The position numbers and the translations under genes were made by a program. From positions 22,523 to 86,522 of the forward strand of contig NZ_FQXO01000004.1 of assembly GCF_900129995.1 (NCBI RefSeq): 64,000 bases of DNA. Direction: 5' to 3'. Positions 1 through 9,984 of this stretch are shown here, piece by piece. Position 1 is the stretch's first letter, and each line of letters starts with the position of its first letter. The stretch comes from Caloranaerobacter azorensis DSM 13643. GTDB taxonomy: Bacteria; Bacillota; Clostridia; Tissierellales; Thermohalobacteraceae. Below the pieces are notes generated by a model that did no database searches, was not told where the DNA came from, and saw nothing but the letters and a program-made list of their open reading frames with translations.

Positions 1-3000
1 TATTACTATCAGAGTTTGATTTTCTTTAACTTCGTCCCCTTCATTTACAAGCACCTTTACTACAGTTCCCGGAATACTAGCTCCTATCTCTAATTTATTT
101 GAAGGATCTGCCATTTTAGTAAAGTTAGTTTGATTCCTAATATTACTAGCCTTATCATGTATCTTTATTTCTCTTCTGTTGCCATTTACTTCAAATACAA
201 CAGTCCTATTTCCTTCATTATCTAATCTACCTATCTCCAAAAGTTTTACAACTAAAACTTTACCTTCAGCAATCTCTATTTCACAAGTCTCACCCTCATA
301 TAATCCGTGGAAAAAAACATCACTGCCCATTCGGCTCAAGTCCCCGTATTCCTCAATATATTTTAGATAATCTTCAAATACTTTAGGATACAGTGCATAA
401 CTTAACAAATCTCTTTTAGTAGGTTCTATATTAAATTTTTCTTTTAAATATTTCTCTATTTTTTCAAAATCCTCGGGCTCTAATAATTCACCGGGCCTAC
501 AAGTAATAGGTTCTTCGCCTTTTAAAACTAACTGTTGAAGCTTTTTAGAAAAACCTCCCATTGGTTGCCCTATCATTCCCTTAAAATAAGCTACTACTGA
601 ATCAGGAAAAGCCATGTCTTTAGCTTTTTCGTATATATTTTCAGGAGTTAAATTATTCTTTACCATAAATATTGCCATATCTCCTACCACTTTAGAAGAT
701 GGAGTAACTTTTACAATATCTCCTAACATTTCATTCACTTTTTTATACATTTCCTTAACTTCATTAAATCTATGCCCTAACCCAAAACTTTCAACTTGAG
801 GTTTTAGATTTGAATACTGTCCTCCGGGTATTTCATATTTATAAATTTCTGTTGTGCCAGATTTTAAATCCGATTCAAATTGGCTATAAACAGGTCTTAC
901 TGCACTCCAATAATCAGAGATTTTCTGAATATCATCGAGATTTATTCCCGTATCTCTATAGGTATTCTCTAAAGCTGCCACTACAGAATTTAAAGCCGGT
1001 TGACTCGTTAGTCCTGACATACTGTTAAAAGCAGTATCTACAATATCGACTCCAGCTTCTGCTGCCATTAAAACCGTTGCAACTCCATTTCCGCTAGTAT
1101 CATGGGTATGAAGGTGTATCGGTATCGATATTTCTTCTTTTAGTGCTTTAATAAGTTTAAAAGCAGCATAAGGTTTTAATAAAGCAGACATATCTTTTAT
1201 ACCAAGTATATGGGCTCCCATTTTTTCAATCTCTTTTGCCATATTTATATAATATTTTAAAGTATATTTATCCCTTCTATCATCTAAAATATCTCCTGTA
1301 TAACACATACAAACTTCTGCTATTTTCCCATTTTTCAGCACTTCATCTACAGCTATTTCCATTCCCTTTAACCAGTTTAATGAATCAAATATTCTAAACA
1401 CATCTATTCCACTAGCTGCAGATTCTTTTATAAATTCTCTTATAACATTATCCGGATAGTTTTTATACCCCACTCCATTAGCTCCTCTTAGTAGCATTTG
1501 GAATAAAATATTAGGTATTCTCTTTCTCAATTCTTCTAATCTAATCCACGGAGACTCTTTTAAAAATCTATATGCGACATCAAAAGTAGCCCCTCCCCAT
1601 ATTTCCAGGGAAAACAAATCTTTAGCCAAAACAGATGTAGCCTTTGCAATTTTCAGCATATCTCTAGTCCTCATTCTCGTAGCCATTAGTGATTGATGCG
1701 CATCTCTCATAGTGGTATCCGTTAATAATAATTTTTGCTGCTCTTTAATCCATTTTACAACTCCTTCAGGCCCTTTTTCATCTAATAATTGTTTAGTACC
1801 GTTTAAATTTTGTGGTATCTTTACTTTAGGTACTATTGGTACATCAAACTCCCTTTTATTCCCTTTAGTCTCATTTACTACTTTTTCACCAATAAATTTA
1901 AGAACTCTAAGTTCTTCATCGGCTTTTGGAACTATATCAAATAATTCTGGATTGTCAGCAACAAAATTAGTATCACACTCGCCCTTTAAGAAAGTCTCAT
2001 GATTTAATACATTTATTAAAAAGGCGGCATTAGTTTTAACTCCACTGATTTTAAGTTCTTTTATGGAACGAATAGCCTTTCTTACAGCATCCTCAAAAGT
2101 TCTAGACCAAGAAGTAGTTTTTACTAAAAGGCTATCGTAATAAGGACTTATAATCGAACCTGTAAACCCATTTCCTCCATCAAGCCTTATACCAAATCCC
2201 GATCCCGTTCTATATACGTCAATTCTACCTGTATCTGGAGCAAAGTTATTTGAAGGGTCTTCAGTTGTTATCCTGCATTGGATAGAATATCCTCTAATAT
2301 CTACATCACTTTGAGAATAAATACCTATTTCCGGTGAATTTAATGGATATCCTTCGGCTATCAGAATTTGACTTTGAACAATATCTATACCTGTAATCAT
2401 TTCTGTTACAGTATGCTCAACTTGAATTCTTGGATTCATTTCTATAAAATAATGATTTCCATACATGTCTACCAGAAATTCTACTGTTCCAGCACTCCTG
2501 TAATTTACCGCTCTAGCTATTTTTAAAGCATCATTACAGATAGCCTCCCTTTTTTCTTTTGAAAGAGAAAAAGCAGGAGTAAATTCAATAAGCTTCTGGT
2601 GTCTCCTCTGTATAGAACAATCTCTTTCATACAAATGCACAATATTTCCATATTTGTCTCCTAAAATTTGTACTTCGATATGTTTAGGCTTTTCGAGATA
2701 TTTTTCTATAAATATATCATCTATTCCAAAGGCTTTTTTAGCCTCATTTTTTGCACTATGAAACTCTTTTATTAAATCTTCTTCATTTCTCACTATCCTC
2801 ATACCTCTTCCACCGCCACCAGCAGCAGCCTTCAAGATAATTGGATAGCCACAGTATCTTGCAAATTTTATAGCTTCTTCTTCAGAACTAATAGGTTTTT
2901 CAATTCCAGGTATAACAGGTACACCAACGCTCTTTGCTACTAATTTTGATTTTATCTTATCTCCTAACTGTTCCATCATAATATGAGTTGGCCCGATAAA

Positions 3001-3312
3001 TTCTATTCCTGCTTCCTCACATTTCTTTGCAAATTCCGGATTTTCTGATAAAAATCCGTATCCAGGATGTATTGCATCTACACCTTTCTTTAATGCAAGA
3101 TTTATTATTTCATCAATACTTAAATACGCTTCTATAGGCCCTTTATTTTTGCCTATCAAATAGGACTCATCTGCTTTAGTTCTAAAAAGAGAACACTTAT
3201 CTTCATTAGAATAAACAGCTACAGTTCTAATTCCCAATTCATTACAAGCTCTGAAAATCCTTATAGCAATTTCACCTCTATTAGCAACTAATATCTTTTT
3301 AAATTTTTTCAA
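1..3312 (-). CDS. pyc: Pyruvate carboxylase, 3' end cut by window edge
   Basis: ATP- and biotin-dependent carboxylation of pyruvate to oxaloacetate (anaplerosis) in the cytoplasm. The 1104 codons visible read as one open frame. The N-terminal biotin carboxylase part opens with KKILVANRGEIAIRIFRAC and carries the ATP-grasp glycine run GGGGRGMRIV. A central carboxyltransferase barrel and a C-terminal biotinyl domain follow; the last visible residues are KVLVNEGDEVKENQTLIVI, so the frame is cut just before the expected EAMKM biotinylation motif. Members are usually about 1145 residues, so about 40 are missing. The start is a TTG at 3312 behind GGGTGAG; no ATG fits. The gene stands alone, divergent from the amino-acid transporter, with a terminator-like hairpin in its leader. 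Confidence 0.95.
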   Translation of the reverse strand, partial: MKKFKKILVANRGEIAIRIFRACNELGIRTVAVYSNEDKCSLFRTKADESYLIGKNKGPIEAYLSIDEIINLALKKGVDAIHPGYGFLSENPEFAKKCEEAGIEFIGPTHIMMEQLGDKIKSKLVAKSVGVPVIPGIEKPISSEEEAIKFARYCGYPIILKAAAGGGGRGMRIVRNEEDLIKEFHSAKNEAKKAFGIDDIFIEKYLEKPKHIEVQILGDKYGNIVHLYERDCSIQRRHQKLIEFTPAFSLSKEKREAICNDALKIARAVNYRSAGTVEFLVDMYGNHYFIEMNPRIQVEHTVTEMITGIDIVQSQILIAEGYPLNSPEIGIYSQSDVDIRGYSIQCRITTEDPSNNFAPDTGRIDVYRTGSGFGIRLDGGNGFTGSIISPYYDSLLVKTTSWSRTFEDAVRKAIRSIKELKISGVKTNAAFLINVLNHETFLKGECDTNFVADNPELFDIVPKADEELRVLKFIGEKVVNETKGNKREFDVPIVPKVKIPQNLNGTKQLLDEKGPEGVVKWIKEQQKLLLTDTTMRDAHQSLMATRMRTRDMLKIAKATSVLAKDLFSLEIWGGATFDVAYRFLKESPWIRLEELRKRIPNILFQMLLRGANGVGYKNYPDNVIREFIKESAASGIDVFRIFDSLNWLKGMEIAVDEVLKNGKIAEVCMCYTGDILDDRRDKYTLKYYINMAKEIEKMGAHILGIKDMSALLKPYAAFKLIKALKEEISIPIHLHTHDTSGNGVATVLMAAEAGVDIVDTAFNSMSGLTSQPALNSVVAALENTYRDTGINLDDIQKISDYWSAVRPVYSQFESDLKSGTTEIYKYEIPGGQYSNLKPQVESFGLGHRFNEVKEMYKKVNEMLGDIVKVTPSSKVVGDMAIFMVKNNLTPENIYEKAKDMAFPDSVVAYFKGMIGQPMGGFSKKLQQLVLKGEEPITCRPGELLEPEDFEKIEKYLKEKFNIEPTKRDLLSYALYPKVFEDYLKYIEEYGDLSRMGSDVFFHGLYEGETCEIEIAEGKVLVVKLLEIGRLDNEGNRTVVFEVNGNRREIKIHDKASNIRNQTNFTKMADPSNKLEIGASIPGTVVKVLVNEGDEVKENQTLIVI

Positions 3313-3824
3313 TAGGCTCACCCACTTTCAAAATAATTCTAAATTTTCTGTGTATTTATCCTGATATAAACAAAGCATATAGATTCATATGAATTATAAG
3401 GAATTATCTCACAAGGTTAAATTAATTATACAAAAAACCTTCTGCATATGAGCAAGAAGGTATAATTTCTCACAAAAACAAGTTAAAAGTCTTTCAGACA
3501 AAAATACCATAATATTTATAAAATGTCAATATACAATTAATGTGATTAAATGTAAGATACTGTAATATTCGTTTTCTATATACAAAATCAAAAATTGCTA
3601 TTCCCCTAAATATAGCAAAATTTCGCAATTTATAAATGTATATTTATACATCTATTAATATTAATGCATAAAAAATTTTTATTATTTTTAAAAAACAAAA
3701 TAGTTTTTAATAACGCATATTAGTATTTTACTAATATGCAGTCCATATAATCAAAATTAATTTTCTGTTTTTTCTGAAACTAGTAACTTTTTTTCAAAAA
3801 CATTTTTCATATTTAAAAAAAATA
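3313..3824. other. AT-rich divergent intergenic region between pyc and the amino-acid transporter
   Basis: About 510 bases without a credible gene. It holds the pyc leader with a terminator-like hairpin (3431-3461) and a weak possible minus-strand promoter: a TATAAT complement at 3393-3398 and a TTTAAC-like box at 3416-3421 with 17-bp spacing. The rest is A/T tracts. I looked for a T-box or other riboswitch and saw none. Confidence 0.6.
3431..3461 (-). terminator. Terminator-like hairpin in the pyc leader (possible attenuator)
   Basis: On the minus strand the arms ACCTTCTTGC and GCAGAAGGT pair with one bulge and are followed by TTTTTTG, the layout of an intrinsic terminator. No minus-strand gene lies upstream for it to end, because the neighbour at 3887 is divergent, and it points toward pyc about 120 bases away. 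It could attenuate pyc transcription or block stray transcription. If the promoter at about 3393-3421 is the real one, the hairpin lies upstream of the transcript. Confidence 0.5.
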
Positions 3825-3853
3825 TTGCAAATATATACATATCATTGTATAAT
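3825..3853 (+). promoter_or_regulatory. Sigma-A-type promoter of the amino-acid ABC operon
   Basis: TTGCAA at 3825-3830 and TATAAT at 3848-3853 are separated by 17 bases, close to the housekeeping consensus. They lie 33 bases before the start codon, with AAGGAGGAG as ribosome site. Confidence 0.7.
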
Positions 3854-3886
3854 GCTATGTAAATAAAATAAAGGAGGAGATACTCA

Positions 3887-4711
3887 ATGCTTAAAAAAAA
3901 CATAGCTAAACTAATAGCAATTCTACTTATAATCCCTATAATTCTATCATTATCCGGATGTTCACAAAAAACTGAACTAGAAAAAAAAGAATCAAAACTT
4001 ACTTCAATTAAGAAAACCGGCAAAATAATAATTGGAACAAGCGCTGATTTTCCACCATATGAATTTCACAAAGAAATAAATAACAAAGATGAAATTGTAG
4101 GTTTCGATATTTCCATAGCAAAAGAAATTGCAAAAGATATCGGAGTAAAACTAGAAATCAAAGACATGAATTTTGATGGACTATTAGCAGCTTTACAAGC
4201 CGGAAAAATCGATTTCGTTATAGCCGGTATGAATCCAACAGAAGAAAGAAAAAAGAAAGTTGACTTTTCAAAAGTTTACTATACAACCGTTCAAGGCATC
4301 ATAGTTAGGGCAGAAGACAAAGACAAAATTAAATCATTAGAAGATTTGAAAGATAAAATAATAGGCGTTCAAAAAGGTTCTATTCAAGAAAAAATAGCTA
4401 AAAAACAGATTACTGGCTCAAAAATTAAAGCTATTGGTAAGGTATCTGACCTTATACTACAGCTAAAAAATAATAAAATTGATGCACTGATTGTGGAAGA
4501 ATCAGTTGGAAAAGCATATATAAGCAAAAATAAGGATTTAAAATTATTAGATATAAAAATTAAGGCTGAAGATGATGGATTTGCTGTAGCTGTAAAAAAA
4601 GGAAATACCGATCTTTTAGAAGCAATAAATAATACTCTTGATAGATTGATAAATGATAAGAGTATAGAAAAATTTATTATAGAAGCAACTGAACTAGCTG
4701 AAAACAAGTAA
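3887..4711 (+). CDS. Polar amino-acid ABC transporter, substrate-binding lipoprotein
   Basis: Extracytoplasmic binding component of an amino-acid importer (family 3 solute-binding protein; members bind glutamine, arginine, cystine and similar). The 274 residues open with a lipoprotein signal ending in LSGC (lipobox, Cys at about 25). The mature domain has the family start GKIIIGTSADFPPYEF, then GFDISIAKEIAKDIGVKLE, and DFVIAGMNPTEERKKKVDFS in the first lobe. It is the first gene of a three-gene operon with permease (4741) and ATPase (5384), behind a good promoter. Substrate cannot be decided from sequence alone. Confidence 0.9.
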   Translation: MLKKNIAKLIAILLIIPIILSLSGCSQKTELEKKESKLTSIKKTGKIIIGTSADFPPYEFHKEINNKDEIVGFDISIAKEIAKDIGVKLEIKDMNFDGLLAALQAGKIDFVIAGMNPTEERKKKVDFSKVYYTTVQGIIVRAEDKDKIKSLEDLKDKIIGVQKGSIQEKIAKKQITGSKIKAIGKVSDLILQLKNNKIDALIVEESVGKAYISKNKDLKLLDIKIKAEDDGFAVAVKKGNTDLLEAINNTLDRLINDKSIEKFIIEATELAENK

Positions 4712-4740
4712 TCTTGCTAAACATTAGGAGGTAGGACATA

Positions 4741-5400
4741 TTGGATTTCTCATTTTTAGCTAAATATTATATGTTTTTTATCTATGGACTTAAAAATACA
4801 ATTCTACTAGCTATTTTTTCAGTATGTCTTGGTGTTATACTTGGTATTTTTCTAGCATTAATGAAAATATCTAAAAATCGTATTTTAAATATAATATCTA
4901 CATCTTATATAGAATTTATAAGGGGAACGCCTCTGTTAGTACAATTGTATATTATCTATTACGGACTTCCTAATATAGGAATAGATTTACCAGATTTTTT
5001 GGCGGGCATTATAGCTCTATCTATAAACAGCGCTGCCTATGTAGCTGAAATAATCCGTGCAGGAATACAAGCCGTAGATAAAGGACAAATGGAAGCAGCA
5101 AAGTCTCTAGGAATGACTCATAATATGACAATGAAATATATAATAATCCCACAGGCATTTAAAAATATTCTACCTGCATTAGGTAATGAATTTATAGTCG
5201 TTATAAAAGAATCTTCTATTGTATCTATAATAGGTATACATGAACTTATGTATAATGCAGATACAGTAAGAGGTAATACTTTTCAACCATTCGAGCCTTT
5301 AATCGTAGTAGCATTAATTTATTTCATAATTACATTTACCCTTTCTAAATTACTAGGGCTTGCTGAAAGGAGGATGCGAGTAGGTGATCAGAGTATCTAA
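4741..5400 (+). CDS. Polar amino-acid ABC transporter, permease
   Basis: Integral membrane subunit of the importer, 219 residues, HisM/GlnP type. Several hydrophobic helices surround the loop [20 protein letters not shown], which is diagnostic for this family, and the EAA coupling loop reads [20 protein letters not shown]. The start is a TTG at 4741 after AGGAGG. The 3' end overlaps the ATPase start by 17 bases, which implies translational coupling. Confidence 0.92.
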   Translation: MDFSFLAKYYMFFIYGLKNTILLAIFSVCLGVILGIFLALMKISKNRILNIISTSYIEFIRGTPLLVQLYIIYYGLPNIGIDLPDFLAGIIALSINSAAYVAEIIRAGIQAVDKGQMEAAKSLGMTHNMTMKYIIIPQAFKNILPALGNEFIVVIKESSIVSIIGIHELMYNADTVRGNTFQPFEPLIVVALIYFIITFTLSKLLGLAERRMRVGDQSI

Positions 5401-6106
5401 TCTACACAAAGAGTTTGGAAATACACATGTGCTTAAGGGAATAGACATTCATATAAAAAAGGGTGAAATAGTTGTTATTATAGGGCCAAGTGGCTCTGGA
5501 AAGAGTACTTTCTTAAGATGTCTTAATCTCCTTGAACAGCCCTCAAGAGGTGAAATAATTTTTGAAGGAATTTCTATAACAGATAAAAATAATGATATTA
5601 ACAAACAGAGACAGAAAATGGGTATGGTTTTTCAACAATTTAATCTTTTTCCTCATATGACTGTTTTAGACAACATTACATTAGCACCAAGAAAGGTTAA
5701 AAAAGTCAATAAAGAAGAAGCAGAAAAAGTTGCTTTTGATTTACTGCGTAGAATTGGTTTAGAAAATAAAGCATATAGCTATCCTAATCAACTTTCAGGA
5801 GGACAAAAACAGAGGATAGCTATTGCTAGGGCATTAGCTATGTCACCTGATGTAATTCTTTTTGATGAACCGACTTCGGCTCTTGATCCAGAAATGGTAG
5901 GAGAAGTTTTAGATGTTATGAAGGAATTAGCATCTGAAGGCATGACAATGATAATCGTTACCCATGAAATGGGTTTTGCAAGAGAAGTAGCAAACAGAGT
6001 CGTTTTTATGGATGAAGGAAAAATTATTGAACAAGGACATCCCAAAGAAATATTTAATAACCCTCAACATCCAAGAACAAAAGACTTTTTAAGAAAAGTA
6101 TTATAA
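5384..6106 (+). CDS. Polar amino-acid ABC transporter, ATPase
   Basis: Cytoplasmic ATPase of the importer, GlnQ/ArtM type, 240 residues. Walker A is GPSGSGKST, the Q-loop [10 protein letters not shown] is typical of amino-acid importers, the signature is LSGGQKQR, Walker B is [14 protein letters not shown], and the H-loop is VTHEMGF. The start is a GTG at 5384 inside the permease gene, behind GGAGGATGCGA. It ends the operon. Confidence 0.93.
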   Translation: MIRVSNLHKEFGNTHVLKGIDIHIKKGEIVVIIGPSGSGKSTFLRCLNLLEQPSRGEIIFEGISITDKNNDINKQRQKMGMVFQQFNLFPHMTVLDNITLAPRKVKKVNKEEAEKVAFDLLRRIGLENKAYSYPNQLSGGQKQRIAIARALAMSPDVILFDEPTSALDPEMVGEVLDVMKELASEGMTMIIVTHEMGFAREVANRVVFMDEGKIIEQGHPKEIFNNPQHPRTKDFLRKVL

Positions 6107-6126
6107 GTCCTATAAGATAAATCCCC

Positions 6127-6155
6127 TTGACAAAATTTTATCAATAATATATCAT
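6127..6155 (+). promoter_or_regulatory. Sigma-A-type promoter of glycerol dehydrogenase
   Basis: TTGACA at 6127-6132 and TATCAT at 6150-6155 with a 17-base spacer, 41 bases before the gldA start. The perfect -35 box suggests strong, possibly constitutive expression separate from the transporter operon. Confidence 0.65.
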
Positions 6156-6195
6156 AGGCTATAATAAATAATTAACAAACAAGGAGCTGATTTGT

Positions 6196-7290
6196 ATGAC
6201 TAAAATTATTATGTCCCCTAGCAAATATATACAGGGGGAAGGAGAATTATCAAAAATAAAACAACATGTTTCTAATTTAGGGGATTCGTTTTTAATTATT
6301 GCTGACAAGTTTATCATGTCAATAACAAAGAACATAGTAGAAGATAGTTTCAATGGTAGTAATTTAGCTTTAACATTTGAAAAATTTAATGGAGAATGTT
6401 CAAGACAGGAAATCAATAGGTTGATAGACGTCTGCAGTTCAAACAATTGTAACGTAGTTGTTGGTATAGGAGGAGGAAAAACGCTAGACACAGCAAAGGC
6501 AGTAGCTTATTATAAAAAACTACCCGTAGTTATTGTCCCAACTATAGCATCTACAGACGCTCCTTGTAGTGCTTTATCTGTTATATATACTGAAGAAGGC
6601 GTTTTTAGTGAATATCTCATCCTCCCTAAAAATCCAGATTTAGTTTTAGTAGATACAAGTATTATTGCAAAAGCCCCTGCAAGATTGTTAGTTGCAGGTA
6701 TGGGAGATGCTTTAGCAACATATTTTGAGGCTAGGGCATGCGCAGAAGCTAATGCCACTAATATGGCAGGTGCTCAATCAACTAAATCTGCATTAGCTCT
6801 TGCGAAACTTTGTTATGAAACCCTTTTAGAAGATGGATATAAAGCTAAACTTGCAGTAGAATACAACATTCCTACAAAAGCTTTAGAAAATATAATAGAA
6901 GCAAATACATATTTAAGTGGAATCGGATTCGAAAGTGGTGGTTTAGCAGCAGCTCACTCTATTCATAACGGTTTTACAGTACTTAAAGAATGTCATCATT
7001 TGTACCATGGTGAAAAAGTTGCATTTGGTACAATTGTTCAGCTGGTATTAGAAAATAGGCCTATTGAAGAAATTGAAGAAGTTATAGAATTCTGCATTAG
7101 CGTTGGACTCCCTATTACTTTAGAAGATATGGGCATAAAAGAAATAAATCACGATGATATTATGAAAGTTGCAAAAGCTTCATGTGCTGAAGGAGAAACT
7201 ATTCACAACATGCCATTTAAAGTTACTCCAGAAACTGTTTATTCAGCAATTCTAACTGCTGATGCAATAGGAAAACAATTCAAACTGTAA
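6196..7290 (+). CDS. gldA: Glycerol dehydrogenase, iron/zinc alcohol dehydrogenase family
   Basis: NAD-dependent oxidation of glycerol to dihydroxyacetone (or the reverse) in the cytoplasm. It has 364 residues, the normal family length. The NAD-binding glycine motif GIGGGKTLDTAKAV is near residue 95, followed by PTIASTDAPCSALSV. The metal ligands are visible as Asp in GMGDALATYFEA, His in AAAHSIHNGF and His in HLYHGEKVAFG. It has its own promoter and is a single gene. It faces tryptophanase tail to tail and shares a long terminator hairpin with it. No dihydroxyacetone kinase is nearby. Confidence 0.92.
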   Translation: MTKIIMSPSKYIQGEGELSKIKQHVSNLGDSFLIIADKFIMSITKNIVEDSFNGSNLALTFEKFNGECSRQEINRLIDVCSSNNCNVVVGIGGGKTLDTAKAVAYYKKLPVVIVPTIASTDAPCSALSVIYTEEGVFSEYLILPKNPDLVLVDTSIIAKAPARLLVAGMGDALATYFEARACAEANATNMAGAQSTKSALALAKLCYETLLEDGYKAKLAVEYNIPTKALENIIEANTYLSGIGFESGGLAAAHSIHNGFTVLKECHHLYHGEKVAFGTIVQLVLENRPIEEIEEVIEFCISVGLPITLEDMGIKEINHDDIMKVAKASCAEGETIHNMPFKVTPETVYSAILTADAIGKQFKL

Positions 7291-7317
7291 AAATTAAAAG
7301 TCTAAAAAAATAGATAG

Positions 7318-7369
7318 GCCTGTAGAATAACGGAGAGAGAAAAAATCTCTCACCCATTATTCTACAGGC
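7318..7369. terminator. Bidirectional terminator between gldA and tryptophanase
   Basis: A long hairpin with arms GCCTGTAGAATAA and its exact complement, and an inner GAGAGA/TCTCTC stem. Both strands can form it. The tryptophanase stop codon lies in the right arm (7357-7359). It probably ends transcripts from both sides. Confidence 0.75.
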
Positions 7370-8736
7370 TTTAATCTAGCTGTAAAGTGTCTTAAAATTT
7401 TAGGCTCATACTCAAATTCATATCCTCTCATTTGTTCTTTTCTTTTAGCTATATTAATAAGTGCTTCCGCGACAACATCCATATGATTGTTTGTATATAC
7501 TCTTCTAGGAATTGTAAGTCTTAATAACTCTAATGGAGATTCTATTTGTTCTCCTGTATCGGGATCTCTACCTAGTAAGAATGAACCTATTTCTACTGCT
7601 CTTACTCCCGCCTCTTTATATAATTCCACACATAATGCTTGAGCAGGGAATTGATAATATGGAATGTGTGGTAGTAATTTTTTAGCATCAACAAATACAG
7701 CATGTCCGCCTACAGGCTTTTGTATAGGAATTCCTGCTTCTTGTAATCTTCTTCCTAGATATTCTACTTGGCCAATCCTTGCACTCAAATAAGCCTCATC
7801 CACTACTTCTCTTAATCCTCTAGCTAACGCTTCCATGTCTCTACCGGCTAATCCACCATAAGTAGGAAATCCTTCAATCGGTACTAACATCTGTCTAACT
7901 AGGTTATATAGTTCTTCATCTTCTTTAATTGCTATCATACCGCCAATATTTACTATACCATCTTTTTTAGCACTCATTGTCAAGCCATCGCCGTAAGAGA
8001 ACATTTCTTTAATAATCTCTGGTATACTCTTATCTTTATATCCTTCTTCTCTCTGTTTTATAAAATAAGCATTTTCAGCAAATCTTGCAGCATCAAAAAA
8101 CACTCTCAATCCATATTTGTCAGCTACTTTTCTAACTTCCTTAATATTCTGCATTGAAACAGGCTGTCCACCTGCGCTATTACATGTAACAGTTATTAAA
8201 ATAAAAGCACAATTTTCTGCTCCCTTTTCTTCGATAAATCTGTCTAATTTTTCAATATCGAAGTTTCCTTTAAAAGGATGTTCTTTTTGTGTATCAAAAG
8301 CATCTTCAATTATTAAGTTAACCGCTCTTCCATCCTTCAACTCAATATGAGCCTTAGTAGTATCAAAATGCATATTTCCTAAAACATACTGGCCTTTTTT
8401 TATAAGAATTTGAAATAAAACGTTTTCCGCACCTCTACCTTGATGTGTAGGAACTACATAATTATAACCAATTATATCTTTAACGGTATTTTCTAAATTA
8501 TAAAAGTTTCTACTGCCTGCATAAGATTCATCTCCAAGCATAATCCCAGCCCATTGGTTATCACTCATAGCTCCTGTACCACTGTCTGTAAGTAAATCAA
8601 TAAAAATATCTTCTCCTCTTAAACCAAAAACATTATACCCTACTTCCTTAATTTTCCTTTCTCTTTCTTCTCTAGGAATTAGTCTTATTCTTTCAACCAT
8701 CTTTATTTTATATGGTTCTGCCATTTTATCATACAT
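7357..8736 (-). CDS. tnaA: Tryptophanase (L-tryptophan indole-lyase)
   Basis: PLP-dependent cleavage of tryptophan to indole, pyruvate and ammonia. The 459 residues match the beta-eliminating lyase family throughout: [40 protein letters not shown] and the PLP lysine in MSAKKDG. The near relative tyrosine phenol-lyase is the alternative. The C-terminal stretch [15 protein letters not shown] and [12 protein letters not shown] match tryptophanase rather than the phenol-lyase sequence in that region, so tryptophanase is preferred. The gene has a strong AAGGAGGG site and stands alone. No tnaC-like Trp-containing leader peptide or tryptophan permease was seen next to it. Confidence 0.85.
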   Translation of the reverse strand: MYDKMAEPYKIKMVERIRLIPREERERKIKEVGYNVFGLRGEDIFIDLLTDSGTGAMSDNQWAGIMLGDESYAGSRNFYNLENTVKDIIGYNYVVPTHQGRGAENVLFQILIKKGQYVLGNMHFDTTKAHIELKDGRAVNLIIEDAFDTQKEHPFKGNFDIEKLDRFIEEKGAENCAFILITVTCNSAGGQPVSMQNIKEVRKVADKYGLRVFFDAARFAENAYFIKQREEGYKDKSIPEIIKEMFSYGDGLTMSAKKDGIVNIGGMIAIKEDEELYNLVRQMLVPIEGFPTYGGLAGRDMEALARGLREVVDEAYLSARIGQVEYLGRRLQEAGIPIQKPVGGHAVFVDAKKLLPHIPYYQFPAQALCVELYKEAGVRAVEIGSFLLGRDPDTGEQIESPLELLRLTIPRRVYTNNHMDVVAEALINIAKRKEQMRGYEFEYEPKILRHFTARLKPVE

Positions 8737-8914
8737 AATTTTACCCTCCTTGATATTATTTTAAAATACGTTAACAACACTTTAATATATTCTATAAAAA
8801 AATATAATAATCCTTTAAAATTTAAGTAAATTAAACAAAATCTTTATTTAATTTAAGGAAAATCTTATCTATTATCCGCAATTTAATAATAAATAACAAT
8901 TCTCCATAGAATAA

Positions 8915-8935
8915 AACAATGCGGCCAACGGCCGC
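8915..8935 (-). terminator. Terminator after yvcK
   Basis: Perfect GC stem GCGGCC-GTT-GGCCGC followed on the minus strand by ATTGTTTTATT. It starts at the yvcK stop codon and ends the murB-php-rapZ-yvcK block. A near-identical stem ends the ROK block at 14040. Confidence 0.65.
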
Positions 8936-9966
8936 TAAATATTTCTTTCCGATATTAAACTAATCAATATCTCACTAACTCTCAATGCATCATGCCTAAT
9001 ATAATTTTTCTTTATATCTACCAGATTATCCTTTATTACATTTATGCCTTTTGCTTTTAATTTCTGTTCTTGTTGTTCATCTATAATAACAGGTTTTGCC
9101 CCATCTTTATAATACTTTAATAAAGTTTCATCTGGTATTTCTTCTTGATTTGCTATAACATAATCTATTAATCCATCTTTGCTATGCTTTAATATAGCAT
9201 TTACATGATCTAAAACATCATATCCATCAGTTTCTCCCGGTTGTGTCATAACATTTACTACATATACTTTTATTGCAGCCGACCTATATATTGCATCACT
9301 CAAACCATTTACTAATAAATTAGGAATAACACTAGTATAAAGACTACCAGGACCTAAAACGATACAATCCGCATCTTCAATAGCCTCAATAGCTTCCCTA
9401 AGTGGATAGCTTTCTTTAGGCTCTATATAGACATAATCTATTCTACTGCCTATTTTCCTATTTTCAATCGGAATATTCGACTCTCCTTCAATAACTTTAC
9501 CATTTTCTAATTTTGCATATAACTTCACATCTTCTAAAGTCATAGGTAACACTTTCCCTGTTACAGCTAATACATTACTCATTTCTTTTATTGCAATTTC
9601 AAAATTACCACAAATACCATTCATAGCAGCAATAAACAGATTGCCAAAACTCTGTCCCTTAAGCTTACCATCTTCAAATCTATACTGCAATAATTTCTCC
9701 ATTATAGGTTCTGTATCGGCTAAAGCTAATATACAGTTTCTTATATCTCCCGGCGGTAGCATTCCTAAATCTTCCCTTAAAACACCAGAACCCCCACCAT
9801 CATCTGCAACAGTAACAATAGCCGTTATATTTGTAGTATGTTTTTTTAATCCTCTCAAAAGCACCGAAAGACCTGTACCGCCACCTATAACTACTATTTT
9901 AGGCCCCTTATTAAGCGCTTTTCTTTTAATACTAAAATCCGACTTTGCTTGCCCATTTGATTTCAT
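8935..9966 (-). CDS. yvcK: YvcK/GlmR-type gluconeogenesis factor (CofD-like)
   Basis: UDP-sugar-binding protein that in Bacillus is needed for growth on gluconeogenic carbon and for directing carbon into peptidoglycan. It has 343 residues. The nucleotide-binding motif GGGTGLSVLLRGLK is near residue 28, followed by VADDGGGSGVLREDLGM and PPGDIRNCILALAD, all typical of the family. It lies directly behind rapZ (18-base gap), the standard Firmicutes pairing; the usual third partner whiA is not present downstream, where a terminator ends the block. The enzymatic activity of the family is not established, and none is claimed here. Confidence 0.92.
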   Translation of the reverse strand: MKSNGQAKSDFSIKRKALNKGPKIVVIGGGTGLSVLLRGLKKHTTNITAIVTVADDGGGSGVLREDLGMLPPGDIRNCILALADTEPIMEKLLQYRFEDGKLKGQSFGNLFIAAMNGICGNFEIAIKEMSNVLAVTGKVLPMTLEDVKLYAKLENGKVIEGESNIPIENRKIGSRIDYVYIEPKESYPLREAIEAIEDADCIVLGPGSLYTSVIPNLLVNGLSDAIYRSAAIKVYVVNVMTQPGETDGYDVLDHVNAILKHSKDGLIDYVIANQEEIPDETLLKYYKDGAKPVIIDEQQEQKLKAKGINVIKDNLVDIKKNYIRHDALRVSEILISLISERNI

Positions 9967-9984
9967 ACTTAAACACCTCTTATG

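Noticed and set aside
3313..3480. T-box or metabolite riboswitch upstream of pyc
   Set aside because: No T-box sequence, no recognisable aptamer core; only a terminator-like hairpin is visible.
4384..4707. 107-residue minus-strand ORF
   Set aside because: Complement shadow of the binding-protein gene; no ribosome site and no family.
7357..8736. Tyrosine phenol-lyase instead of tryptophanase
   Set aside because: The family is shared, but the C-terminal [12 protein letters not shown] segment and [12 protein letters not shown] follow tryptophanases.
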